Shown one piece after another: positions 24,847-49,400 of a DNA stretch of 64,000 bases (positions are counted from its first letter, which is position 1; each line of letters starts with the position of its first letter). The stretch lies in the NCBI GenBank assembly GCA_034440615.1, contig JAOTOM010005185.1, forward strand, positions 880,001-944,000, in the 5' to 3' direction. A program made the position numbers and the translations under genes. The notes under the pieces are model-generated. The model searched no databases and was not told the origin of the DNA. It was given only the letters and a program-made list of their open reading frames with translations. This DNA comes from Ashinkailepas kermadecensis (Eukaryota > Arthropoda > Thecostraca > Neolepadidae).

Positions 24847-27800
24847 ATGTCTGCAGCGTCGCCGGTGTGTTTCGGCCAGGTGGTGGTGGGGCCGCCCGGC
24901 TCCGGCAAGACGACCTACTGCGCCGGCGTGCGCGAGCTGCTGACGACGATGGGCCGCAAGGTGGCGCTGGTGAATCTTGACCCGGCTAACGACGCGCTGC
25001 CGGTGGCCGCCGACGTGGACCTGTCCGATCTGATCACCGTCGCCGACGTCATGTCCAGTCTGCATCTGGGCCCCAACGGCGGCCTGGTCTACTGCATGGA
25101 GTACGTCGAGAAGAACATCGACTGGCTGATTAAGCGGCTGGAGAAGTTCCGCGACGCCTACCTCCTGTTCGACTTCCCGGGACAGGTGAGTCCGCCCGAT
25201 ACGTAATCCAACGGCAGGATGTTCCTGATGTGTATCAATGGTGAAGGTGTATGGCACTGAAGCACACATTGTGCTTTAGGTATGTTTTAAATCACATAGT
25301 CAGTAATGTATATAAGTGGAGTTCCATATCCCTTTGGAGGAGTTCTGGCCTTCAGCCTTCGCCTGAACTCCATCCATGATCGCGTCGGATTTCATCACGA
25401 TGCAATGATGCTCCACCATCCCATCTTTATGTCACAAATTTCCACATTGCTGGGCTGTATTCGCAAATATTCAAGGCGGGCCATGCTGGTCTGACAATAA
25501 CAATAACTACTTACCATCTTAGGTACAATGAAGCCTGACTACAGCTGCCATCTGCACTGCCATCGGACCGTATTTCTGTCGTGCTATGTGGCGCTCAAAC
25601 GGTCGTAGGTCGATAATAGTACTCGGTAGTGAGGGCTGTTCGATCGGTGTGGGACGTGGCCGCTTGTACGGTGCTGGTTCTGTGAGGTCGGTGTGGGACG
25701 AGGTCGCCTATGTAGTTTCGATAATGTGGGGTGACGGCTGTGCGGTACCAGTACTGCGAGGTGACTGCTGTGCTCTCGGTATGGGACGTGACCGCCTGTG
25801 TAGTACCAGTACTGCGAGGTAGCTGCTGTGTGGTCGGTATGGGACGTGACCGCCTGTGTAGTACCAGTACTGCGAGGTAGCTGCTGTGTGGTCGGTATGG
25901 GACGTGACCGCCTGTGCAGTACCAGTACTGCAGGTGACTGCTTCTTCGGTATGGGACGTGACCGCCTGTGTAGTACCAGTACTGCGAGGTAGCTGCTGTG
26001 TGGTCGGTATGGGACGTGACCGCCTGTGCAGTACCAGTACTGCGAGGTGACTGCAGTGCGGTCGGTATGGGACGTGGCCACCTGTGCGGCAACAGTACTG
26101 CGAGATGACTGGTGTACGCTTGATGCTAGACGTGGCGTTTGAGCCGCGGGCGATAGCGGTGTGACCGGCTGCCGTGTATGTCGCAGGTTGAGCTGTACAC
26201 GCACAACTCGGCCGTCCCGAGGATACTGCGTCGTCTGGAGAAGGAGAACATGCGACTGGCCGCAGTCAACCTGGTGGACTCGCACTACTGCAGCGACCCA
26301 GGTGGGGCCGCGGACGATGGAGATGCCGGTGGGGTCAATATGCGCTGGTAGAGTGGAGTTCGCTACGTGGAGATTACTTGATCGACTTAATGCCGATCCT
26401 ATTCATTTACAGGCGTTTGAGGTATGATGTTAAGGTCCATTTCATGTTCATTTTTTGCTTTTACTCAGATGGTTTCTTGCGAACTGATACCTAGACTGGT
26501 GTTGCTCTTATTTTGCGAAGTTCGCAAGGGTCTATCCCCGCAAATTGTGCCATTGCACTTTAAAATAATTGTAGGAAGTCTGGTTGAGACTGACGTACGT
26601 TCAATCGTGCCAAATCGCACCTATAGTTTTTTAAAAAAATCGTCATTTTAACAAATGTCTGACTTTCACGGCACTGAAAGCGCGTATCAATAGTGTATAC
26701 CCACCTGCATGCATCACAGACTCTCCTGTCACTTCTGAGTCAACCGGTGCCATTTTCATCGATATCCATTGTGAATTGGTGCTGTCAGCCCTCAAGTCTG
26801 TGCCAGAGCCCTGCACTTGTATCGCCATCAAGTGACAAGAATTCGAACTTGCTACTGAAGCTCATTTTATCCTCATTAAGTTTTTGTTCCCATGCAATAC
26901 CATGAAAAAGACCTTCGGGAATAATTGTCAACATGAAATCAAATTTTTAAGCCTAAGCTTTCCTTCCATCTCTTCCAACTCATCCCATCCTTAATTGAGC
27001 TTCGACTTGTGCCAGCCATTGCTATTACGCAGCTGGAGACTACCTTAAGAACTGCCCTAACTCAGACGGTTCAGACTTAAGAAATCCTATCACTTTAGTC
27101 GTATTGCGATATTAGCCAACTCGTACCTTTTAAAGTATTTAGTGCAGGCAGGGAGGGAGGTCCGCTCCCTGGGTATCTCCAGAAACAAAATCCTGATTTA
27201 AAAACTCATTACAATCGGCATCCCAGGATCAGGCCGCCCTCGGGTACTGCACCTATTGAACCCGCGAAACGCTCTTAAAAATGATTAAGCTTTTTGACGC
27301 AAGCCAGATAGGTTACTAGAGTACTACCAGAAATGTTGTCCCAGGTCTGATCCAGTCAAAATCAAGTGAGACCAATTTGAAGTTGCTCTGATCAAATTAA
27401 AAGACCGTTTTTTCTGGTTCACACATCATCAATCTGAATACGCTTCGTATCGTTATGCAGTATAGATAGTTATAACATGTAATCTGGTATCGGCTGCGTC
27501 TAAGCTAACGACATATGTGCTTACAGGGAAGTTTGTGTCGGTGTTGCTGACGTCGTTGACGACCATGCTACACCTGGAGCTGCCACACATCAACGTGCTC
27601 TCAAAAATAGACCTTGCTGAGAAGTACGGCAAACTGCACTTCGGCCTCGACTTCTACACGGAGGTCAGTAGCGACTGTGTACAAGAGCACACTATGCCGG
27701 TGGCGCACAATCTTGCAGCACAGCTGATGGTCATGGTAGTGACAGTACCATGCTCTCCAGGTTCAGGAGATGGGTTGACATTGGAACTCCTCTTGCTTGA

Positions 27801-28254
27801 CCTCAGATAATAGACCATGCAGTACGACACCCCTCCCACCCGACCTCAAAGCCTTCAGTCCGGTACCTCTGAATAGCACCTCTCTCGCCTGACATCAGTG
27901 AACTGCGACGCCCCTGCTCCGTGACCTCAGGTGCTGGACCTGGAGCGGCTGACTGAGCTGCTGGACGACGACCCGTTCACCAGCCGGTACCGCCGGCTGA
28001 CGGCCGCGCTCACCGGACTGGTGCAGGACTACGGCCTCGTGTCGTTCCTGCCGCTCGACGTGTCCGACAAGGAGAGCGTGCTGCGCGTACTGCGCCAGGC
28101 GGACAAGGCCAACGGCGCCGGCCTGGCCGTCGACCGACACCGTTCCGTGCAGAGCATGCTGGCGTGTGCCGTCGGCGCTCAGTTCCAGGACGACGTGCTC
28201 GGCCAGACCGCCGAGCGATTCGTCGGCGACGGCGACGACCTGACGAACTTGTGA
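24847..28254 (+). CDS. GPN2: GPN-loop GTPase 2
   Basis: Four exons: 24847-25185, 26187-26301, 27527-27663 and 27931-28254 join to 915 nt, 304 residues (human 310). All donors and acceptors are canonical: GGACAG|GTGAGT, CGCAG|GT, CCAG|GTGGGG, TTACAG|GG, GAG|GTCAGT, CCTCAG|GT. The P-loop GPPGSGKT is at residues 15-22, the family-defining GPN tripeptide at 75-77, the G3 DFPGQ at 109-113 and the G4 SKID at 177-180. With GPN1 and GPN3 it helps RNA polymerase II assemble in the cytoplasm and enter the nucleus. An in-frame ATG at 24781 exists, but [11 protein letters not shown] at 24847 lines up with the usual N-terminus, so the inner start is preferred. Intron 1 carries a 58 bp minisatellite. Confidence 0.95.
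25640..26110. repeat. 58 bp minisatellite in GPN2 intron 1
   Basis: Units built on GTACCAGTACTGCGAGGT plus GGTATGGGACGTGACCGCCT; GTACCAGT recurs at 25803, 25861, 25919, 25973 and 26031, with one 54 bp unit. About seven to eight units, the outer ones diverged. The long open frames here arise from the repeat. Confidence 0.9.
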
Positions 28255-28770
28255 CGAACGGAGCGATGAGGATGCGCCGGTGTGGCTCAGTTCGTGTGCG
28301 GGCGTGGCGCATGTGTGACTATCGAGGCAGTGTGGCTGTGCAGTGTGCGGCCATACAGGCGTCGCGGCATGGCGCCCCGAGAGCCCTGAGAGCCCCGTGT
28401 TGAGGCCTGTGACGCGATGCTGCTGTGAGGAAATAGACGCTGGCGGGGAGCCTCGGCACGGCTTGTTACTTCAAGGCGAGGCGGCAGGTGGTGTGTTGGT
28501 GATGAGCGCGGCCCACATCGGCCGGACGGCGCCTGGTGAGTGCTACTGGTGACCTCTGTGATGTGGAAGGTAGCTGCCGGCGATCTTACAATAATCACTC
28601 CTGTGGTGGTCATAGTCGGGTCCTGGTTTATTTTGTGTTCGAAATGGATGCGTTGTCACACTTCTGCCAGCCTCCACCGGCCGGGTAATCGACCGAATGC
28701 TACACAATATGGCTAGGAGCAAGATAAGCTTCCACCCTCGGTCTCGGGTAATGCTGCTTTTCAACTGTTG

Positions 28771-28776
28771 AATAAA
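28771..28776 (+). terminator. Likely GPN2 polyadenylation signal
   Basis: AATAAA about 515 bp after the GPN2 stop, the first consensus signal on this strand after the gene. Confidence 0.45.
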
Positions 28777-31295
28777 AAAAAATCAAAGTCCGTCACAGTT
28801 TGTATTTTCAATTCCAATAATTTACAATTTATTTTATCACTTATGCCACTGGTTTTCACTTCAAGGCTTCTCAGAAGCGCACTTGAACCATTCTTTTCCG
28901 CCAGCTGTGTACAACACCGATGCAAGCATGTAGCGTGTCATTATGTGGGCATCTTGTTGGAGCTGCGTTTGGTGACTGAGCCAGTCAGTCGGGGGCCACG
29001 ACGGCGCGGTTCCCGAGTGGTCCGACTTCGTCAGTTCGCTGTCACACGCTACTCTTCGGTTCTGATGCGTTCACCCGCGGACACAGATGTTCCTTATATA
29101 CAAAAGTGATCTCATGGAGCTTTTGCAGAACGCTGTTCTTTTCTTACTAAGTCGAATTACCGAATTTCTCAGAACCTGCCAGAGTAGCAATCGCAGGTTC
29201 AAAAACTGGCATGCTACATCGTTGACACGTAATAACATAGTCCCGATAAAACTGCAGCGGCATGTTTTATCGAGGTGACTTCCAGTCCAGTCACAGAAAA
29301 TGTACAACAGGAAAAATAGATCCATTCACATAACTCGGTCACAACATGGCCTCGCGGCGGCATCCGGGAAGAGCGGTCGTGCCAGCCGGGGCACGCTGGC
29401 AGTGAGAGTTGTCCTGCTCGTCAGGGGTCACACTTGTGCGTTTCGTCCGTGGTTCGCGCAGAAAGCACTGGCGCCGGTCGAGGTTCGAAGGACAGGAATG
29501 AAGGTGGTGGGGGTCGAGTCATGAGCAGTGTGTCCAAATTCATTCTCGGTTGGTTGGCTGCACACACTTCACAACAGCACTAAACAAACTTCACATCGAA
29601 CGAGATTGGGCCAGTGAAGGGCAGGAAGAGATTAAAAGTACGATATTTTGCGGCAAGCTATAAATTGCCTTCCGTTGCACGTCGCTTCCTTTCCGATTTG
29701 CGAATTTGGATTCGCGAACGTGTCACGAGCGTAGTATGGTTGGTTATTGGTTTTACGACACATCGACCGTTGAGTCATGTAGCGTCGCCAATCTCTCACG
29801 CCGATTGGTCGCGGGCGAAGAGTAGCGACAGGTGAGACCCGAACCCACAACCTTTCGATTGTGAGACGAGCATCTTACCCCTAGACCACTCGTCCCCGCG
29901 AGCGTAGTATGCGCGCCACCTTGCACGGTGCGAGTGCCTTAAATATGGCACATAAAGTTCAAGAGCCGTGGCGTACGTAATCGAGTAACAGTGGTGCGCC
30001 AGGTGACACTTCAAAGACGCGAACAACGGATTTCTACTCGACGAGCGTATCACTGCAGATCTTTTGCCAATTATACGGATGCTAGAAGAACCATGTGTTT
30101 CTCCGTGACAAGCAAAACTGAAAAGACAACAGCGTCGCCATTCACTCCGAAGTCATGGGCCAAAATTACGAAAGTTCAGAAGGGCTTTCAACTGACAAAG
30201 TTTGCATAATGTGATGCCAGATTGCAAGTTAGCGGGGCCTGTCATGTTCCAGAATCCAGATCACAAACTTATATCATATTTCGTCGTTTGTGTCTTTCAA
30301 GGTCTGGCGAATTGATGTCAACGTCGCCCAAATGCATTCTAGACTGGGCCCCTTTGTATCCCACAAAGGCCCTTATCGTCACCGGACAAATCTAGCAGCG
30401 TCCGAGACCTTAGGCTACTATTTCGGGACCCGGGACCGCATTTGATATATCTACTACAAACTACTAACATATTTAATGTATCCAACATTCAGAACAATTC
30501 CTGGTTCCACCAATGGCTTGTCAGAAATTATATGACGCTTTTTTACGTCTTGTAATGCTTCTGGTCCTGAAACACCATATACCCAATAAAAAATTATAAA
30601 TCTAGGGTAATGGACGCCACCTGTTAACACCGAGACCTCGTCTCGCCCGGATCATCCAGCTAACTCCGAGACATCTACATCATTGTTCGATGCGACTCGA
30701 AACTAAGGGCTGTATTCAGTTACGTTCCATCAAAAGCTCCCATAGCCGCATTATTGTCCGGGTGAACGAAGCTCTACGATGGTGGCCAAGCTTTCCCGTG
30801 TATAAATAGAGGGAGGCTCCATGGAAAATCCATAAGGTTCGGCTTGCGAGGTGCGTAAGGACACTTCAGTATCTTCCTTCCTGTCTTGACCACGACGACG
30901 ACGACGAAACTTCCCGGCCTTGACATTTCATAGGAGAGGTGACAATGAACGGCTCGGCCAACAAATACGTGCATCCGCTATCAGTTGAGACTCTCGCTTG
31001 TTGGATTTCGGTCATTTCCAGTCGCCAAATTTCCTAACACAGAACCGCAATATAAAAAAAGTTACAAGAAATGTAAGAGTTGTTGATGCCTACACAAACA
31101 AAAACAATCCTGCCTTGGCCGCTTCACGTGTGTGTACATATAAAAATGCCTTCGCCTACCACTGCGCCTTTTGATTTAAGTCATGGGGAGGTGAACATGG
31201 AGAAGTGTGTGCCGACCACCAGTTAACCCCGTAGCGGAACGTCCCATCTCAATTAGCAGCGGGTTGGAGCGGTGACGTCACTGCGACGGGCGACG
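28777..31295. other. Intergenic DNA between convergent GPN2 and LRRC49
   Basis: Apart from a SINE at 29751-29900, no gene was recognised. A short ACG run lies near 30890-30906. Two TGACGTCA/GACGTCAC-type boxes lie at 31272-31300, at the 3' end of LRRC49. Confidence 0.45.
29751..29900 (-). mobile_element. tRNA-headed SINE, Val-like head
   Basis: The body (29751-29812) shares TAGCGTCGCCAA, CTCACGCCGATTGG and CGCGGG with the SINE at 199-358. The head, read on the minus strand, is different: an A-box-like GAGTGGTCTAGGGGTAAG, a CTCACAA anticodon-loop position (CAC, Val), and a B box GGGTTCGGGTC. The anticodon stem is imperfect, so it is a SINE head and not a tRNA gene. Confidence 0.7.
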
Positions 31296-45078
<13,783 letters not shown>

Positions 45079-46496
45079 CGATTACCAGATCACGAACGAG
45101 GACGCTTCGTCCGAGTTGCCACATCCACTTTGTCTAATCGATGCGGTCTGGAGAGCGGCGCCGCTGCGTATTGGGGGCAGCTGGCCGCCTCTCGCGTCGG
45201 CTCCGCCTCGACCGGCCGGCTGCATCCACGTGTCAATAACCCCCGGAAACGCTCTTATCCACAAAAAGTACATGTATTGCTGGGATAAACACCGCTGCGG
45301 TCACGAGCGAGCAAGCGGAAGGCACCTAGTTAGCAACGACCAAGTTCATGGCCAGATATCTCTGAATTCACAGTCCTGCCGAACGACTAGCGGGCTGGTG
45401 TCGACAAGCGAGCTGGTGGCGGCCGTTCGCCGCGACACAGCTACGACACAATGTCGCCGGGACACAGTGCCGTCAGCTACGTGCGTGACCAAATAAGAGC
45501 GAGAGAAAAGTCATGAATTATTCGAGGGCTCAAGAGATTCATGAGATCTCGCGGTGTCACGCAAGTGTAGGACGCCATGGGACGGCACGCCAGCAAAATG
45601 CACCCAGTGACAAGTTGCCAGCCGAAGACCACAAGGCACATAAATACCATCCGAAAATGAGTGAACAATTGAGCATGGTCTCCAATCCATGGGCGAGGTC
45701 AATCAGGACCCAAAACGTTGGACAGAAGTGGTGACGAGCCCAGACCGAAGTGGTCAAGACTTCGCACGACCGACGTAAGCTGACGCAAATAAGAGTTATA
45801 GCGACACAGAGTGCTCAATAGCGAGGGCACGCACCCGTCCAACCGGCCCGATGCCTGGGACGTGGTCAAGGGGAATACTTTCCAGCTGACAGACACAACC
45901 AGTTTGTCCAGGACACCTTCACAAACGTAGAGCAAGGATACCAGAAAACACCCGAAATCAACCATCAACTGACTCTGACGGAAGTGACGTCTAACAGTGC
46001 GTCTGCACAGCCACGTCCGCGTATAGAACCGCTGTGCAGCGAGATCAGACGCATCGGTGTCCCCTGCGGTCACATCGATACGGAGCAGATCGACACTGTG
46101 ACCGCGCAGCGCTACAACACCGCGCCTACTCTCTTTGCAACCAACGAAAGCTCTCGATTAATTATCACAGCACGTATCACATGTCAAACACACTGTTTGA
46201 ACATTTACCTGCTGGAAGACGCTGGCGCGTCCACAATTTGCACTTAGGTTACTGAGTTGTACGGTTTCACGGGCATTCGCATCATCAAATCAGATAGTAG
46301 CAAGCTAGTCTCGTGGGAATGCAAATCGTCTGCGGTAGCACTGCTGGCTTTAAAATACTTCGCATTGTTGAAGCATACCGCCTTCTCCTTTTGACCAATG
46401 TAGAAAATGATGGCCGATATGTCGATGACGAGCAAGAATGAGGTAGTCAGGAAGTGAGGAAGTACGCTGTACTCAACGACTACATCTGACATACGT
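45079..46496. other. Spacer between two minus-strand genes; LRRC49 promoter side
   Basis: This 1.4 kb lies between the stop of the large SIM-repeat protein gene and the start of LRRC49, both on the minus strand. No exon was recognised. Moderately GC-rich near 45000-45500. No TATA box or other core promoter element could be assigned with confidence. Confidence 0.45.
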
Positions 46497-49400
46497 CTAC
46501 AGTTCCTCATCCATGCATGGTCCATACACGGCGTCCATACTGTTGATGTAGGTCTCGAAGTCCTCCACCTCTTGGCGTTGTTCGTCGTTGAGGACGGACG
46601 CGTTCTCGGCGCCGTTCGCGTTCTTCAGGTTCGTGTAGAACCTGAAGAACGTCTCCGTCTCGGCCTTGACAGAGTGCAAGCGTTCCGACATTCGCCTGGT
46701 TAGCGGGCCGAACTGGTTCTGCAGCTCGCGCAACTGCGACTGCTCCAGATGGCGCAGCTCGTGGGTGCGCTGCGCCGGCGTCAACCTTGCGTTGAAGCTG
46801 AGCTGGAATGAGAAGCGCGTCCTCTCGGCTTCCATCTGGCGGTGGCGCTGCGCCAGCGAGGGCAGCAGTCGGCCGGCGGTCAGCACGGTGCGGCCCTGCT
46901 CCAGCAGCCAGTCCAACACGAACGAGCAGGCTGTGGCCAGCCGCGGCCGCTTGCTGGCCGGTCGGCCGACACTTTCGGCCGAGCGCGTGCGCTTGAGGCC
47001 GCGACTGGACCGCAGCAGGCCCAGATCGGCCAGCGTCTGGCGCACCAGCCGGCGGCGGAAGCCGTAGCTGGTGAGGTTGCGGTGCGGGTCGGGGATGTCC
47101 GTGTTACGCCAGCGCTGGCGCACGAACCGGTAGCGCTCGCTGTCCGTCGTCAGCCGACGGAGCACCTCCCACTCTGACGAACTGTTGTCGGCATTCTCGG
47201 CCGGATCGTCGCTGATGAACTCGGCGAACTCGTACGGCGCCGGTTCGGCCCGCGCCGTCGACTCGTCCTTGTCGCCCACCACCACGATCTCGTCCGGGTC
47301 GTGTTCGGCCCGCGCCGTAGACTCGTTCTCGTCATCCACCACCACGATATCGTCCGGATCGTGTTCGGCCCGCGCCGTAGACTCGTCCCCGTCATCCACC
47401 ACCACGATCTCGTCCGGGTTGTGTTCGGACGAGCGCCGGCTGGACGCCGGGCGGGACGACGCCTCCGGCGGCTCACACCGGGACGAGACGCCCACCGCCG
47501 CCTGAGCCGGCACGACGGGTGTGAATGGCGTCAGACTGCTCTTGTTGATCGACTTGCTCGGTCCGCATTGGCCGTCACCGCTTGGCCTCTCCCAGTCCGA
47601 GGCAGGTGTCCACTGGGCACGAGGGCTGGGCTCGCAAACGACGGACGCACAATGCGAGTTCGTCCGCTCAGTACTAGGCGCCGTTGAGGGTGGGCTGGGG
47701 TTCCTCCCATGGGATAAATTGGAACCTACAGTAGAGAGCGTACTGTGGTTTACTCCATTGTGAGTTGTCCCAGTGCTCAGAGTTGAGGGTGGAATTGAGC
47801 TATGTCCGTCCAGTAGCAACTCTTGTGAGGTGGGAGAAGATAAGTATCCAGGGTTCGCTTCGCTGGGGCAGAAGTCTGAGGTCGGAGGAGATACAGCTTT
47901 GAGGATTGGTTTGAGAGCAGCCTCTGGTCCCAGAGATGAAGGTGGACTGGGGTGGGCATCGCTTATATCGTTTCCTGACGTCACGGCAGATGAAACGCTG
48001 GATATTATCTCGATAGCCACATCTGATTTTTGAGGTGAAGGTGGGCTGGGATTTACTCCGTTGATGCAGGTTTCTGAGTTGAGCGTAGACAGAGGACTAG
48101 GATTTAGTCCAGTAGCTGTCTCTGATCCCGGAGCTAAACGTGCGCTGTTGTATACTCCACTGATATCGGCTCCTGAATTCAGGGCAGATGAAAGGCTGGC
48201 ATTCAGTCCGACATCAGAAGCAGCTGTGCTCTGTGAAGAGGACACGCTGTACATCTCTCCATTGAGAACAATTTCTGAAGCAGGTACCAAAGGTCGGCTA
48301 TCATTTAGCCGAAGGGCTTCTGACGCCAATGTAGGTAGTTGGTTTTTGTTTATCTGGCTGCCAACAATCTCTGAACTAACAGTCACGGGTGGGCGCACAT
48401 TCGTGCCGCTGTGAATGGCTTCGGTCCCCGCCGACAAAGACCGACCGTTGTAATCCCGGTTTGTGGCGCTCTCGCCCGAAGCGAAACCGACCGTCTCTAC
48501 GGTGATCTTGAAGTTCTCCAAAGGTGAGGAGACTGAGCTAGTATACGGCCGCCGCTTCGGTATCTTGAAGTCGCCTCGGAGCGTGCGCGCGGCCAGCCTC
48601 TTCAGGATGCCCGACATGTCGGCGCGGGCGTCGTCGCCATCCGACGCCGAAGCCCGTCCTCTGAGTGAGCCGGAGTTGTCGCCGCTCGCGTCGGACAGCT
48701 CGGACACATCTCTCGCCGAGCGGAGCTTGGCGGTGGTCACCGCTTTGGTTTGCGAGCTGACATACTCGGCCAGCACCACCCGCCGCTCTTCCTCTTCTCG
48801 CTGTTGGTGCTTCTTGCCGGAGAAGCACACCTTAATACTCCTCAGCAGGTCCTGGGCACTTCTGCTGCGATCGTCGATTCTTTTTGCTGATTTCGAAGAC
48901 GACGACTTCTCCTTGGTCTCTCTTCTTCTCGAAGATTGTGAAGAAGCGTTGATCTTATCCCGCGTGTCCCTCCTTAAAGAATGGTCCAAAGACGATGAAC
49001 GTTCGCTCTCCCGCGCGTCAAATGTCCTTGAGGAACCATACGATGATGGATGACTTTTCTTTTCATGCGCTTCTTTTCTTCTCATGCAACTGGAGGACAT
49101 TGAAACAATCGACCGAAATGTGCCCGATTTTTCCGCGTCATATGAAGAAGACGCAGTGTTCTCCTTCAAACGCAACGACAGAGAACGATCTGGTGACGGT
49201 GCCTCGATCCGCTTCCTCATGATTTTCAGGGGAGCAGAGCTTTTGTCAGATTCCTGGGTGGATTTTTCACCATGCTTGTAGAGACTTAGCTTAGAACAGT
49301 TGGAATCGCGTAGTGCACTGGACTCCATAGAGGCGACAAGCATCCCCAATGGCGTTGGCTTTTTCATTGGTATGGCTTTCTGAGCTGAAGAGGTATTCAA

